This document shows positions 48,801-61,760 of a DNA stretch of 64,000 nt, in pieces (position 1 is the first letter of the stretch; every line of letters begins with the position of its first letter). The translations under genes were made by a program, and so were the position numbers. Below the pieces are notes generated by a model. That model ran no database searches and was not told the DNA's origin. It was given only the letters and a program-made list of their open reading frames with translations. The DNA comes from Monarcha castaneiventris obscurior. Taxonomy: Eukaryota > Chordata > Aves > Passeriformes > Monarchidae. The stretch covers positions 10,105,001 through 10,169,000 of the forward strand of contig JAMPIT010000230.1 in the NCBI GenBank assembly GCA_026261815.1. The letters run 5' to 3'.

Positions 48801-50739
48801 GGGCTGACAGCATTTCTTCATTTGATCAATAGCCTGAGCAGTTGCTACGTGCTCTGGTGTGTACAATGGAAGGGGCCCGGCAGTGCTACCTCTCTCAAAA
48901 AAAGCACTAAGAAAATGTCACTTCTTTCCCTAGCAGTGCTGCACGGCAGCTCTTCCTCTGTGTTGAATGTCCCTAAATACAGACAGCAGCTCCACATGGC
49001 CACGCTGGAGCAGCAGCAGCCCACTGCTGGGGAGGTCAGCAGCCACAGGAGAGCACAAAGGGGGGCTTGCATCAGCCAGCACATAGCCAGTCCAGAAGAA
49101 ATTAAATTGCCTCCACTAAAACACTGGCCAGCCCTCACTGCAAGGAAAGTCTTCTATTAAATGGTCTTTTCTTCTCTCAAAACTTTGCTTCACATCATTT
49201 GTGAGAGGAACATAGGGGAACCTTTGTAAAATCATGAGAGCTGGGGATAGACTTGTGTGAAAGTATGAAAGTGTAGCTGTATGGTCTACTGTGCAATAGT
49301 TTTCCACATAAAATAATCTATTCTCCTGTTCCTGTTCCATTCAGCCTGGTGGGGACTCAAGTGGCTCTAATGAGACAAGAATGAGCAAAAGGCAGACTGT
49401 GAACTGAGTTTCAGCAATAATGTTTCTCAGGGGCTGGTTATGCTCCTGAGTTTTAAACACCACTCACTTATTGAAGAATGGTAACTGAAGATGACTATAA
49501 ACATGTGTCTGTATCTGAACAAAAGTGAGATTTGCACCAAGGCACCCAGTGTTCTCACTCCTCTCCCAGTGAACCAGTGCTCTGACCTGCACCATGAGAG
49601 CTTTTCTTCTTCCTCTCTCACTGACAGCTTTGAGCACCCTTTTCATCCAGAGGTCTCTGCCATTTCAGATCACCTGCTCAACAGCTGACTTTTGCTCTAG
49701 CCCTGCTCAGGTTTCTAGGGAGTTCAGAAATGACCTTATGTTTTACAGAATGCATTCAAGCTTTCAAACACAGTAAGAAATTTCAGAACCTATTGTATAC
49801 AGTACCTGTCCATAATATGGCACACCACAAAACCTCTTGCCCTACCTGCAGGTTATGCAGCTGAAATGTATTTAACCTTCAGCACATACGAGAGCAAGAT
49901 ACAACCAGAACTTTGCCTCATAGTAGGGACATGAGAAATATGAGAATCTGGTAAATGATTATGGAACAAAGCTTTCAGTAGAAAAGGGACATTATAGCAA
50001 TGCTGAGAAATTGCCCATCATGGTGTTAGGATTTGCTATGGAACTTTTCACCCTTTGCCTTGCACTTGCTAGAAGATACCAACAGGGGCCCAGGCTCTAA
50101 CCCTAAGCTTGATTTGTTCCTGCAAAAAACAAATTATAATGAAATTCTTTAAAAGGAGATTACTCAGGTTTGCTGGGTGAGATAAGTAAATCAAAAGCTT
50201 TGGAAGCTATTTCATTCCGTCACAGGGACAGTTTGAAGGGGATGCTTTTGTAGTGTGTTTTGTTTTACTGAGGGCTTTTTTTCACAGTCTTGATTTGCAA
50301 GCCATCAAGTTTCAATGACTTCCTTCATTACATTAAACCTACCTCACTTGGTCTCCAGACAATTATTCTGTTCATCACTTCTTAATACTAGTTTTGAATC
50401 TGCTCCCTGTTGCAGATCATACCCTCCACTACTGCCTCAACTCCCTGCTTCCTTATTACCTGTGTTTCAATCCCTTCTGTTAGGGACGAATGTAATTTTT
50501 ATTCCCAAATGCTCCAGCAGCAGGCAGGATAATAAAAAGTAGCTTTCATTTTTACTATTACAGGATATAGGATGTGCACAACAAACTGGAACAAACAAAC
50601 CAAGTGGCTGTTTCAGAGTCCCTGGTATGGAACAAAATAATATATTTCTTTCACCAGGATTCCCACCTGTGACCTCACATTGTCTATGAGCCCTGGATGC
50701 AGTTTGTATTGTTAGATGTCTGCAATGCAGTGGTGTGGG
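45862..50739. other. Non-coding DNA, no gene recognised
   Basis: Several overlapping frames on both strands at 48009-49340, including a 135-codon plus frame (48753-49160) in a slightly GC-richer patch, have no recognised product. A faint CR1-3'-like word (TCATAGAATAGTTTGAAG) at about 48494-48512 is too short to call. Confidence 0.4.
47621..47634. promoter_or_regulatory. RFX X-box-like palindrome
   Basis: GTTTCCATAGAAAC closely resembles the RFX-family X-box (two GTNNCC/RGNAAC half-sites around a short centre, as in GTTTCCATGGAAAC). Such sites drive ciliary and neural genes when near promoters. No promoter is evident here, so it could be chance or a distal site. Confidence 0.25.
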
Positions 50740-50960
50740 ATGGATACCAAAAGATTTTCTTAATTACGAACTAGAAGGAAACAGGCATTTAAGGGTGAAA
50801 TTTAGCTAACAAATTTGAAATGCTTGGTTTAGGCCGAGATGTATAAAATTTTACTTTTAAGGGTTAAATCTTTGGAGGTTTGAGTGCTGTTTGGGAGCAT
50901 TACATTAATTTAATTTCTCCAAAGCAACCCAGACATAAGTGGATCAAAAGTGGAATATAT
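50740..50960. promoter_or_regulatory. Candidate conserved non-coding element
   Basis: Unique sequence with a GGTTAAATCTTTGGAGGTTTG block, ACATTAATTTAATTTCTCC (homeodomain-like cores) and CTTAATTACGAA. There are no open frames of note and no simple repeats. It resembles enhancer texture but is weaker than the 39-kb and 54.7-kb blocks. Confidence 0.18.
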
Positions 50961-53900
50961 ATGGCAGACATTTATTTCTAGAAGACTTACTAAATTGGGG
51001 CTTAGTTCTTCCTGTTGATCATGGCAGGGTTATATTAATTGCCTAAATGGTTTAAGATACAGTCCTCTGTAAGGAATAACACCATGTGATGAAAAATAAC
51101 ACCAGTAAGTGAAGAATGCACTACTCAACACACTGAGAAAATGGGAGAAGTATTTTAGAACATATTTTAAACTCTGCCAGTTATGGAAAACAAAATACTT
51201 ATAACCTCTATATGCTTCATGGGGTTTTTTTAGTCTTCAATAGTACCATTTCCTCTTATAATCAGAACAAGCAAAAAAAATCCAGCTAAAGGCAACTACA
51301 AATTCACCACTTGGATCTTTTTCTTTAACCTCCCTGAAACTGCACGTTGTTATGTCAGAGAGGTTAGAACTTCCCACTCACTAAGGGCTCCAGAAGTAAT
51401 CCCCTAACAAAATTGGAATAATTTCTCATTAAGATTATGCCAGTCTTCAGGTTACAAAAGAGGCCACATGCTTATTTTCCTGCAAGTCTGCTGGAAATTA
51501 GTACTATCTATCTTAAGAGTGGGCTCATTGAAAAAGGAGGAGTAGGGAAACTTTTGTATTGATTTTCTTGGAAGTTTTGCCTGCTATATTTCATAAGCTG
51601 CTGTAGTTCTCCTGGTAATGTCTGGGATCTTCCTAACTCATTCTATACCATACAGAAAGTTGTCATAGGCTTGAAGCTGTTAATATCATAATATCGTATT
51701 AAACTAAAAATTGAGAAATATAAAGACATATAGATACTCATCCTATATTCCTGGTCCTCTTGGGTGTCCATGTGTGTGTGCATCTGTGTGTGCACACATA
51801 TATATGCTTAAAAACCTCAAAATCCACTCCTATTTTTGGTCTCCATAACACTTTGTGCCAAAAAGTTCCATGTATTTATTTGCCGGCTTCTTGCTACATG
51901 GTGATTTTCAGCTCTTGTATTGTAAAAACTGGAAGAAAATTATTCCCCCTCCTCTTCTCTGTGATTTTCTAGCCCTCTCTCATATTCCTACTGTCTTGAA
52001 TTGAATGTCTCTTCTCTGGAATAAAAGGTCTTAATCCATTTAGTATATGTTTACATGGAGATTTGTTTCATATTTATTGCCATACTTCTTGCTCTTTCGC
52101 CTAAATATTCTTGCTGGTTTATATTTTTTTTTCAGAGGGAACATCAAAACTTTTGCCAGTGTTTAATATGTGACTTCATCCGTGATTTACAAAAAAAAAC
52201 CCCATATCTCTGTGTTCTGATCTTCTGGTGGCTGCTTCCTCACTGACGGCTTGAAATCGTCACAAAACCAGCACTCTGAAGAGGATCTGCTCAGAGCTAG
52301 CTGGTAGGAAACGCTCAGAGCAAGGAGATGCAGCCACTAAATCCCAGCCTTCTCTGGGATTTCACGAGCTCCAGATCAGGAGTAAAAAAACTTTTCATGA
52401 GGAACACTCCATGGCATCATATATAAAATACTGTATTGTATAGAGAGCACTCACTGGATCTGGGAGAACTCTGGTCCAATTTATCCCTCTCTGCTGTTGA
52501 TGATTCCAAGCCATCCTTCTCGGCTCCTTAGGAGCACCCACAAGAGTGAACCTACTGGGGCATCTCCTCCCAAGTGACACCTGGACTGGTGGGGAAAGCA
52601 GCCAACCCTCGTCAATGGGTCCTGGAGGGTATTTTGTAAGTTTTTTGCAAGTTTTAAAGGAAGGGCTAGAGAGTGTCTAGAGGAGTAACAGGGCACTCTT
52701 GAAAGGGAAGAAATCTGGAGTTAAATTCACAGAATTCAGGAACTGAACCGAGGTTTTCTGCATGCCAGTCAAAAACTCCAACTCGTGTGCTGCTGTAATA
52801 AGGAAAAAGAGTGTTTATACTTTCCAGCTTTGTTAAAAAAATGGGGGCATCAGAAGTTATTCTTTACTCTTAAAATTCTCCATATAAAAGATTAATTTTA
52901 GTAAATTTGTATTAATAGAAATAGACAATTGTACACTATGCAGTGACACTCTTTCAAGAACAGAAAAGCAAGACATTCTTTCCTCTTTTTCCTGGCACAC
53001 ATAGGCTTCAGAACTGAAATTTCTAACCCAATATAGCAGCACAAAAGTAGGTAAATTTTGTCCAACAAATTGTAGAATCTAGCAATAAAGAAAGACAGGA
53101 ATTTTGTTTTGCCTTTCTTTTCCCTTTGCTTTGTTGGTAAATTTTTCCTCTAGATATTGGAAATGAACAGAGCAAAAGGAAAGGTGGGATTGAATTCAGA
53201 AGAACAGAAGCTTTGATCTTAAAAAGGTTAAAAGTCAGAGCACAGAGAATACACATATCACTAGGTCAGGGGAAGTGATGTCACACTCATAATGAGCAAC
53301 AACAATGCTTCTGAAAAAACAACTTCAAAAAATGCCTCTTAGATATTACATCAAGGGGTATGTTTGCATGTTAACTGCCTCCAAGCAATCTTTTATATTA
53401 AACTACTTTATGTGCAAGACTTCCAGATCGTTTACAGGGCAAGTGCCTAGGAAAGTAGGGGCTTTCCAAGCTCCTGAAAAGATTGTCTGACTGATTGTCT
53501 GTCTACAGGTTTTCTTTTAAAGCTATTTTAAGTATATGATCCCATCCCAGCTATTTAACTCAGGAACCTGCCAATCACACACTGCCTAATTGAACTCTCG
53601 GATACTGTAGGATTGCAAGCCACAAAGCATATGAACAAAAATGTGAAGAAAGGGTTTTCTGCTGTTATTTCATTCTTCAAGCCCAATTTGATAAGGTCAA
53701 ATTTCAGATTGCACAACCCCATTGAGACTCAGACACTAAACTGGGACAATCAAAAAAAAAAAAGAAGTTATTTTTTTCTTCCATTTCTGAAAAGCAAGAG
53801 GAGGTCTTTAATACTAGTTACTTGCTGGGGCTGATAGCAAGGTCTAGGGTGGGGAAAGGACAATGAAAACTGAAAAAGGGAGGCATGAGTCAGTTTTTGT

Positions 53901-54229
53901 ACTGCTGAGCTACTAAATGATGACTGACTGATTGTACGACATCCCCTTCAGAGACACTTGTAATTCTGCTTTCTCTTGTTTGACTTTTTTTTCTTCAAAG
54001 AGAAAATATGGGAAAACAAACAGAATTAGGATCTAAGTAAGGGAAAATACTTCCAGAATACAGTCTAAAAACGGCTAGAAATAAACTGTATTTCACAACA
54101 GTTGGACTGTGGTTCTGAGCCAAAGCCCCCCAAGGTTAAGTGAAAACCTCCTTGATTTCAACATGTCAGAACCTAAACCTCACTGCTTTACAGAAATGAG
54201 AGTGGCAGTATCTATCCTGGCTTGTATTA
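50961..54229. other. Non-coding DNA with a TG/CA simple repeat
   Basis: No gene recognised. The stretch at 52395-52696 is somewhat GC-richer and carries two overlapping minus-strand frames without recognisable product. An A12 run lies at about 53754. Confidence 0.4.
51771..51806. repeat. TG/CA/TA microsatellite
   Basis: TG units (51771-51780) are followed by an imperfect TG stretch, then TGTGTGCACACA (a perfect 12-base palindrome) and a TATATAT tail. Alternating purine-pyrimidine sequence of this kind can adopt left-handed DNA. Confidence 0.88.
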
Positions 54230-54360
54230 AACAAATTTAAACTACTTAGTTTAAACAAATGTATTACCATCGTCTCCATGGTTATTGATTGAGTGCATAA
54301 ACGCGTGTGACCTCACCTGGCATAAAACCTTAGGACTTCACCAACTCCAGTGGAGTAGTG
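54230..54360. promoter_or_regulatory. Candidate regulatory patch
   Basis: Unique sequence with GTCTCCATGGTTATTGATTG (an imperfect X-box-like word followed by a PBX/HOX-like TGATTG) and ACGCGTGTGACCTCACCTGG (an E-box-like CACCTG and a nuclear-receptor-like TGACCTCA) within about 130 bases. There is no open frame. Together with the block 400 bases downstream it may form one regulatory region. Confidence 0.2.
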
Positions 54361-54702
54361 AGGGTTAATGTCAGCAGAGAGATCTGAACAATAAAGGAGA
54401 AGGGACTTTACACAGCCACAACCATCCATGCTCTTAAATGGTGTGAAATATGACTGAGTGAGCCCATAGTATCAGCTGAAGAGATGTTACTGTAAGAGAG
54501 AAAAGGCGTCTGACCACATATGCTCATGTAGCAGGTGGTTTGCAATTAGGATCACCCCCAAATGTTGTCAGCTGTGTCTTTGATATTTAAGGGATGAGTG
54601 TTAATTCTATCAACCTTATTTGCAGAACTTCTTCCATCCTGTGAGCATTAGTGATTGTCAGGCTGCACACTTTCTGTCTACTGGATGTTTGACTTTTAGT
54701 GC
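54361..54702. other. Non-coding DNA, nothing recognised
   Basis: Unique sequence between two motif-dense patches, with no frame or repeat. Confidence 0.4.
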
Positions 54703-54720
54703 TTTTTTTTTTTTTTTTTT
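54703..54720. repeat. T18 homopolymer
   Basis: Eighteen consecutive T residues. It could be the minus-strand image of a poly(A) tail, but no retroposed sequence is recognisable to its left or right. Confidence 0.95.
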
Positions 54721-54724
54721 AACC

Positions 54725-55050
54725 TGAGGCACTTCAGTCACGTAACTTCAGCAATCAATTTTGGCCCAAAGCAGCACAGGCCTCAGTCACAGAGAAGCAA
54801 GTGTTTGCATGCAAGCTTGCTATTAAAGCACCAGGGAGAAGAGTGAGTACACAAAAGCTTAAGAAATTGGAATCTGAGTTGAATCATCCCACAGTCAGCT
54901 AAATTACTGGCCCTGTAATTAGCCTTTTTGGAGGTCTCTTAATTGTTAATCCCTTTGCTGGTTATAATTGCTTTATTGAATCTAAATTAATCCAATTTTT
55001 TAAGAAATAATCATGCAATTCTAATGGCTACATAAAATTGAAAATATGGA
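54725..55050. promoter_or_regulatory. Candidate enhancer / conserved non-coding element rich in homeodomain sites
   Basis: Repeat-free sequence with an unusual crowding of homeodomain-type words in about 150 bases. These are TAATTA (54916-54921), TTAATTGTTAAT (54939-54950), two TAATCC sites of OTX/PITX type (54947-54952 and 54988-54993), TTATAATTGC near 54962 and AATCATGCAATT near 55007. Upstream are TTTGCATGCAAG (POU-like, near 54805) and a GCAAGCTTGC palindrome (54811-54820). Both strands are broken by stops. AT-rich DNA gives such cores by chance, but the grouping and the mixed composition suggest selection. Confidence 0.35.
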
Positions 55051-58000
55051 AACTACTTTGTTTGAGACCTAATTCAGATTAGGCTCTGTCAAAAAAATTA
55101 GTCTTGGGAATGGTATTTTTTGCGTATTTTTGGGGGGGAACATTTAGTTGCAAGGATGAGAGGGGTTAATATTTCATTTACACAGTGCAAAGCAGTTGTA
55201 TTTAAAAATTCACTAGATTGGGAGCATCCACTGCATATGGAGAGCGAGTCAGTGCCAAATCAGAACTGGATCCATGCCAAGGGAAGAGAGCCAGGGGTTA
55301 GACATCTGTAAAGTGTTGGATGGGATGAAGACAAAGGTAAAACACTTCGGCTCATTACACATCTAGGCTATTTCCTAGCCACTCATGTAAATCAAATTTT
55401 CCAGACCAAAACCACCTTATCCAAAGATGGACATTTGCATATTTTTCAGTACACGGAAATTTTATTGGGTCCCATAAGGACTGACGTAACCTGAATATAT
55501 AGCACTGAAATACCTAAGGTCTTATCTGACCCAGTCTGGGATAGAAAAAAAATATATCATCCAGGTGTCTGGGACTTCCAACACTACCAGGAATTACCTC
55601 ATTATCCCACAGCAGTAGCTTCATCAGATAAAGAGTATGGGGGGAAGGACATGGAAACATGAGAAGGACAGATAAAAGGAAACTAGGGAGAAGAAAAACA
55701 TGTTGAGTCTTAATTGAGCTTGGAGAGGAACCATGAGGAGAAAGACATAGTTGGCTGGTTCATGATTTAGTGATCTGTGTATGGAGTAGATTGAAATGTG
55801 CTCTTGTTCCTAATATATATTTTATTCCTTATTTCTCAAGTGTGAAATCAAGGACAAACAAATTAAGTGATGGGCAAAGTATGACTCTTCTTTAGAGCCA
55901 ATCTCATGAGAAATTACATTGTAAAGCCCAGTGAGCATGTTAACGTTTTCCAAGCAGTTACACATTCTATCCTGAGCCTCAGCTCAAGGTATACATTGGT
56001 TTAGTGTGATACAATAAACATTTAAGTGTATAAATTTTATATAATCCTTTATATGCATAATGTGCAATCTTGATGCCCAGTGCTTCTCCAAGAAATCATA
56101 ACTGACTGAGCACAAGAAATGAAATTGAGGCTAAACTTGGAAAGAAAAGCGGAAAGGAAGAGCAGAGCCAGATACACAAAATAATGGAAATACAATCCTC
56201 TGTCTCTTTCTCCATTCACCTATAAAAGAAAGGAAAGATGGCCAGGATTGGAGAGGTGGCAAGAGAGACCAACACAATAAACAGAGAGGTCACTGATAAC
56301 ATGTCTCCAAGGTTTCATAAATAATTATAACTGTTGAGAAAGACTTTGCACTTTGATTCCTATTTGTGGAATATTTCACTGGCTTTAAGAGTATTTCTAT
56401 CAATTCTATGTTTACATGCACATTTAACATTCCATATTCATATGTACAGATATGTGTCATCTTTTTTACAAACTACTTTGTGGAGAGTTGAGGCTCCAGC
56501 AGGCTCCTGCATTATAGATGAGTATTTAGAATACCATCAAAATTTGCCCTGATAAAAATAAAATGAGGGTTTGAAACTGGCCCAATATACTTAAGTGTCC
56601 AGATGCCCTTGGGAAAGCAAGTGTGTAATAAAATGTTACCTTTGAAATGCAGCTCTCTCTCTCTTACATACAGCTGAAATACAGCCATTTCAGCAATGAA
56701 GCTTGACAGCTGCTCAGAAGAATTCTGTCTCCAAATTCTGTTCTCTTCACTTGGTTAGGAAGCCATCAGTAACTCTGCACTTATGGAACATTTAACTAAA
56801 CATATTTTAACTAGTGCATAGAGGAGCATTTTACAACACACAGCTATCAAATGATCCATTGTTATAATACACTTTTCTTCCCCCATGATCACAAAATTCA
56901 TAATTCTATAGACAAAAAAAAATCTGTCAACTGGATGTATGTCTCAAAGTCCATATATGTATTTAATGCTATTAACATGTTCAGGCCAATTTTTTTAGTC
57001 CTTCTTCATGTTTCATACAGAAGTGAAAGAAAACCAAAAACAACCTATGGAATCAATAAGTTGCCTATAGACAACTCCAGGTACTTAGCAGTATTTTTCT
57101 CTATTGTTTTAGTAGTAGATAAACCATCAGCATGCTTCTTATTTCTCATTACACAATATCAGCCCTCATGTCTCATTTACTGTTTTAAACTGCAAGCACT
57201 TCTTGCCTTCTTACCTTTTGCTTTAGTTGAGGAGAGCTTTCTACACTAGGTATAGCAGCTGTAGAACCTCTGTTATCTCTGTCTAAAGGAAATGTACACT
57301 GTGTTCTAGGACACTGGCCTGGCCTGATCAGGCATTCCTCAGTGATCCAATATCAAGGAAAGACACATAAAAAGATGCATAATCAAATTAACTATGGACA
57401 TAGCACAATTTACTAAAGGCCAGTATAAAAGGATGGCAGAAACTTATAGGAGAAATATTTCTATGGGCTCAGGAGAATATCTGTGAAAGAATTTGATAGG
57501 GAAAAAACATAATGAGAAGAAGAAACCTTAAAGTGCTTTATTAAGAAGATAAAAAATTAAGGTAATAGTTAACAACAAAATACAGTTAATTACTAGCAAA
57601 TAGGCTAAAGTGTTGACTCAGACAGGACTAGGGGAGCAAAGTTATACCTTTTATTAAACTGACTAATTTAGTAGTAAAAAACAAAAAGGTTTTCAGGAAC
57701 ACAAACCCCATTACAGAGGCAGATGCTTGTCTATTTTCCAACTATATCAATTGGTTTAATGGGAGAGATTGCTTTTACTCCACTGCCTTTCCTTGCTTAT
57801 ACTCTTAGGCTATCATACTTACAGCATTATTACTTTATCCTGAAAGTGTTCAATGATCTTTTTGCTTAAGCCATGGCTTAAAAGATCAGTTTTAATGTCA
57901 TAGCCAACCCCATTAAAATCATAAATAAAAGAGTGAAAATCAGGCTAAAAAAAAAAAGAAAAAGTAACAGTAAAATCTACGTAGATAACGTAGTTGTTTT

Positions 58001-61000
58001 CAGGTTGTCTGGGTCTGGTGTAATTCAGTTCTGAGAACACTGAAAACATTTTATTAGCCATTAACAATTGTCTTTAGCAACTTTAGGGACACAAATTCCA
58101 GAAGACTAGAAGAGGCAAACACTTACTTTTAAAATGCCAAAAAGGAGAAGAGAACCTAACTTCAATTACCAGAAAAATATCAGAACAAATAATGAAAAGG
58201 TCTATTTCTAAGAATCTTGAATATAAACACAGTGTAAGAGACAAAAGGATTTCTAATAAATAAACCATGTAAGAGCAAATTTATATCTCTACAGTAGATA
58301 ACAAGCTTTATGGACAGAAGAGAAGAAACACTGTCACGCATCTGGATTTTGGCTTTGACGTCTCACAGGACATTTGCATAGACAAGCAGATTTGAGGTAG
58401 GTAGTTATTTTGGAAATCCTATGCACAGAATTAGTTACCAATAGTTATTAGTGATTCATTTTTAAATGAGCAAGATGCATCGGGTCAGGTTCTGCAAGAA
58501 TCTGCATGACATGTTCATTGTTGAACTGGTAGATGATTAAGATGCTTTTTGCATTTGAAAATTACACTAAGCTAAAAAGACTTCAAACCCATCAGAGTGC
58601 AGACTGTGTTTTTTAAATGATCTTGGTGCACAGCAGAAATTTGAATCCAGCTAAGCAATTCCGTGAATTCACATTTTCCTATACAAGTAAAATTACCTGC
58701 AAAAATATAAAAGGCAGAATGACTAACCAGACAAACACAGTGAATCTGGCAATTAGAATGGGTCACAAACAAGCAATAAAACTGTACAATTGGCTAAGAA
58801 GCAATCATGCTGGGTTAGATAAAATTAGTACATTTTATGTTAAGCACACAAAATATTCCTTCCTTTCTATTCAGAGCTGGTAATTCTTTACCTGAATCCC
58901 TGTGACCACTGCAGGTTATCACATGTCAATACAATACATCAACCAGCTGGAGAAAGTCCCAAAACCCAAAATAGGAATGAACTTTAAAAAAAGTTTTCTA
59001 ACATAAGACTTTGCAAGAACTGAGCTTGAAAAGCTTAATCCAGGAGGGGAAAGACTAGGAGGAGGCTTGATAGAAGTTCTCAAATTTTCAGAGAGATTTT
59101 TTTGTGAAAGCAGGCAATTAATTGTTTTCCATAATCTCTGAAAAATAGAAAAGATTGCAATAAGGGATAATTAGGTTAGAGGTGAGAGAAAGAATACAGT
59201 GTGAAAGGCCAACTAAGCAATGAGTAATAGACCTACAGGGAGCTTTCCTGATTGCTAGAAATTTTAAGGAGGAGTAAACCAAACAACGGTGAGGACTGGT
59301 TTTTGGTATCAAGTCTCTTCCAGAGTGTACTTTTGATTTAGTGTGTCTCATAAATATTGCACAAAAAGTATTATTATCATACTGTATGCAACTTTCTACC
59401 CTTGCTTTATTGTATAGACTGTGGTACTAAATACATATCTCTATTAAGAGCATTATAAGGTAAGCTGAATATAAAAAATGAAAGTAAAATGAATGCCTTA
59501 AACAAAGAATCAAAATCTCTTTAACTAGTCAGCATGCTAATGACTACAGCAGAGGAATGGAAACTGGACATATACAGGTTTCTCACAGATTTTTCGCAAT
59601 AGACCACTGCATTCTGTCCAAATATTTAATTGATCCAAAAAGATAAGTTTAATTATTAATTACACCTGCAGAAAGTGAATGTTTTTGTGAGTAGTCCATA
59701 TTGCATTGGCTTCTAAGGTTACTGCATGCTCAACAGTTTTCTGTTTCTTCATAATGAAAAGTATATAAAATAAAATCAAATTTTCAATCTTGTAGCTCTG
59801 ACATGTCCATTATTTCAGAAATATAGATTCTTATCACTCTTTCCCACTCTGAACTTTTCAGTAGGTCATTAGTTATGTAATACTGTGGATGCTATTTAAA
59901 TCATACAAGCATGATTATCAACTAACCTATGGGTTTGATACGTGTCAGCGTACCATACAGAGGTACATCCTTTAAGCAGTCTGGATGACACTTCTCTAAA
60001 TTTCTCAGACAGATGAAATAGTGAAAATTACACCTTGAGCCATTAAGAGGAAAGGAGGTCCTCATCCTCTCTGACATAACTAGATTCAAATAGTCTCTAT
60101 TTTTTTGTAGCTTCCATGCCTTTGTCATTTCTTACCTTAATATTTCTGAGAGAAATAATACATGAATGTTTAATTAAGCCCGTTATGTCTTCCATTTCCA
60201 GCTCTTTATAGTGCTTTAATAGCACAAGTGTGTTAAACAGACCTCTCCATCTGGGTGGAAAAGTACCACTGAGGCCAAGATAAATTCTTCACACAAAACT
60301 GGGGAGGACCGAGTCCAAGAACAGTGAGAAGGCAGTGTGCTGAGCTTACCCTCACTACATCTCAAAGTCCTTCTCTTTCATAAAACACATTTCCTAGTCT
60401 TAAAAAATAACAAAGAACAGCAAAGGACAGCTGCTGCTAAAAGCAGCTAATGTTTTACCTGTCCCTGTTGCTATGCACTCATAAAACTCACAAGTCTTTC
60501 ACACAAATTTACTCAAAATGGTAATTGTATTCTAGTAAAAGTGTTCACAAGATCACACTTGACAGAAGGATTCTTGTACTTAGAACAAATCTATGTATGT
60601 ACATATTTTCTAATAAAAGTGAGCTACTAGGGACTCCTCATAAAATATAGCTCTATGAGAAAACATTATTTCAGAGTTTCTTTACTTCATCAGCAGGATT
60701 TCTCAAAAATCAATGTCATCAAAAATAATATTTGAGAGAGGTTTTAAAGTTATTTTTAAAAACAAATACACAGGACAGGAAAGAGAAAGGTTATGGTGAG
60801 CTATACAAAACCAAAACCTACTGCTGCTCTAATCATTATTCCCTGTTCCCAGTTATTGGACAACGTGGCAAAGCAGCTGAGATGACAATGTCCAGGAATA
60901 ATTGTGTTGGAGCTTTAGAGTTACCTCTGGATCTGTCACATCGTTGGACTGTCCCTGTGTTTTTTGTCTTCCTCATCCTCCAGAAGACCATTTCCTTTCC

Positions 61001-61032
61001 TTTCAAAATTTCTTTTCCCTAATTTGTCTGGT
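55051..61032. other. AT-rich non-coding DNA
   Basis: No gene or recognised repeat family. The longest frame is 56851-57249 plus (132 codons), hydrophobic and AT-coded, without a recognised domain. A small patch at 58330-58385 contains GACGTCTCAC and ATTTGCAT (octamer). AT-rich throughout. Confidence 0.4.
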
Positions 61033-61069
61033 TTTTTATCCATTCATAGACAACATGAATGGATAAAAA
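61033..61069. repeat. Perfect 15-bp hairpin with 7-base loop
   Basis: The arm TTTTTATCCATTCAT (61033-61047) and its exact reverse complement (61055-61069) flank AGACAAC. In RNA this would be a stable stem-loop. It lies about 320-350 bases before the LTR-like block. It might be a decayed short inverted repeat of a DNA transposon (target-like flanks were not found) or a chance fold-back duplication. Confidence 0.93.
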
Positions 61070-61383
61070 CTACTCAAACCCAATATACATCTTGCAACAC
61101 AGAAGGTATGTACTGAGGACCTTCAGGCTGTGAGTGCAGGTTTTGCTCAGGGGGGCAGAAGGATTTAGGAACATGCCTGCTGACATGGAAAATGCATAAC
61201 CTGGAGCCTTCCTGCTGAAACACAGCCTGCACACAGTCTGAAGCCTTCACAAATACATACCACACTGTTGCGGTGAGCCATGGCCAGAGCCATGCTCAGC
61301 TGGACCAAGCAGACCAAAAGGTCCATTGGTTTGATGCCTCCACAGCACAAGGGCTCGAAGGTTCAATGAGCACCCAAAAGGCT
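61070..61383. other. GC-richer non-coding stretch before LTR
   Basis: Three short minus-strand frames overlap here without recognisable product. The composition resembles that of the adjacent LTR block more than the AT-rich DNA to the left, so it may belong to the same retroelement. No family motif is visible. Confidence 0.3.
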
Positions 61384-61760
61384 GTGTAAAGCACGCTGAC
61401 CATTGGCTGCTGGCCCCCCTCTCTTTATGGCTCATATTTGGTTATTTCTCCAGAAAGTTCTATGTTACTCAGCCCCTGTTGCTCCTCTTTCCCCGCTCCT
61501 TCTCCCATTTGTTCTAATCCCTTCTCCCCACCCTTGTAACACCTCCTAACTGTTATTTTATTGGTTATTATGTGTTCTCCATGCCCATTATGTAGGGATA
61601 TAAAACTCCATACCAGCCTCATTTTCTCAGCTTTCTTTGTGGCTTTCTTCGTGGGTTTTTGTGTTCTCCAATAAGCCCTTCCCTGCTCAAAGAAGTCCCT
61701 ATTTCCTAATACAATGTTGGGTTTTTTCCTGACTAGATCCTGCTTCAATATGGAAAACTC
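61384..61760 (+). mobile_element. LTR of an endogenous retrovirus, plus strand
   Basis: On the plus strand the parts come in LTR order. ATTGG words lie at about 61402 and 61559, a C/T-rich U3 follows, then TATAAAA (61599-61605). AATAAG as poly(A) signal lies about 70 bases downstream (61670-61675), and a T-rich U5-like tail runs to a CA near 61747 or 61758. The start is either TGTGTAAAGC (61384) or TGTTACTC (61463). I found no polypurine tract directly before either start and no matching target-site duplication, so the edges are approximate. It could be a solo LTR. The minus-strand frame of 107 codons across it is not a gene. Confidence 0.55.

Noticed and set aside
48753..49160. 135-codon plus-strand frame
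   Set aside because: It overlaps minus-strand frames of similar length and has no recognisable product; composition alone explains it.
56851..57249. 132-codon hydrophobic plus-strand frame
   Set aside because: AT-rich codons generate Phe/Leu/Ile-rich peptides by chance; there is no domain or context.
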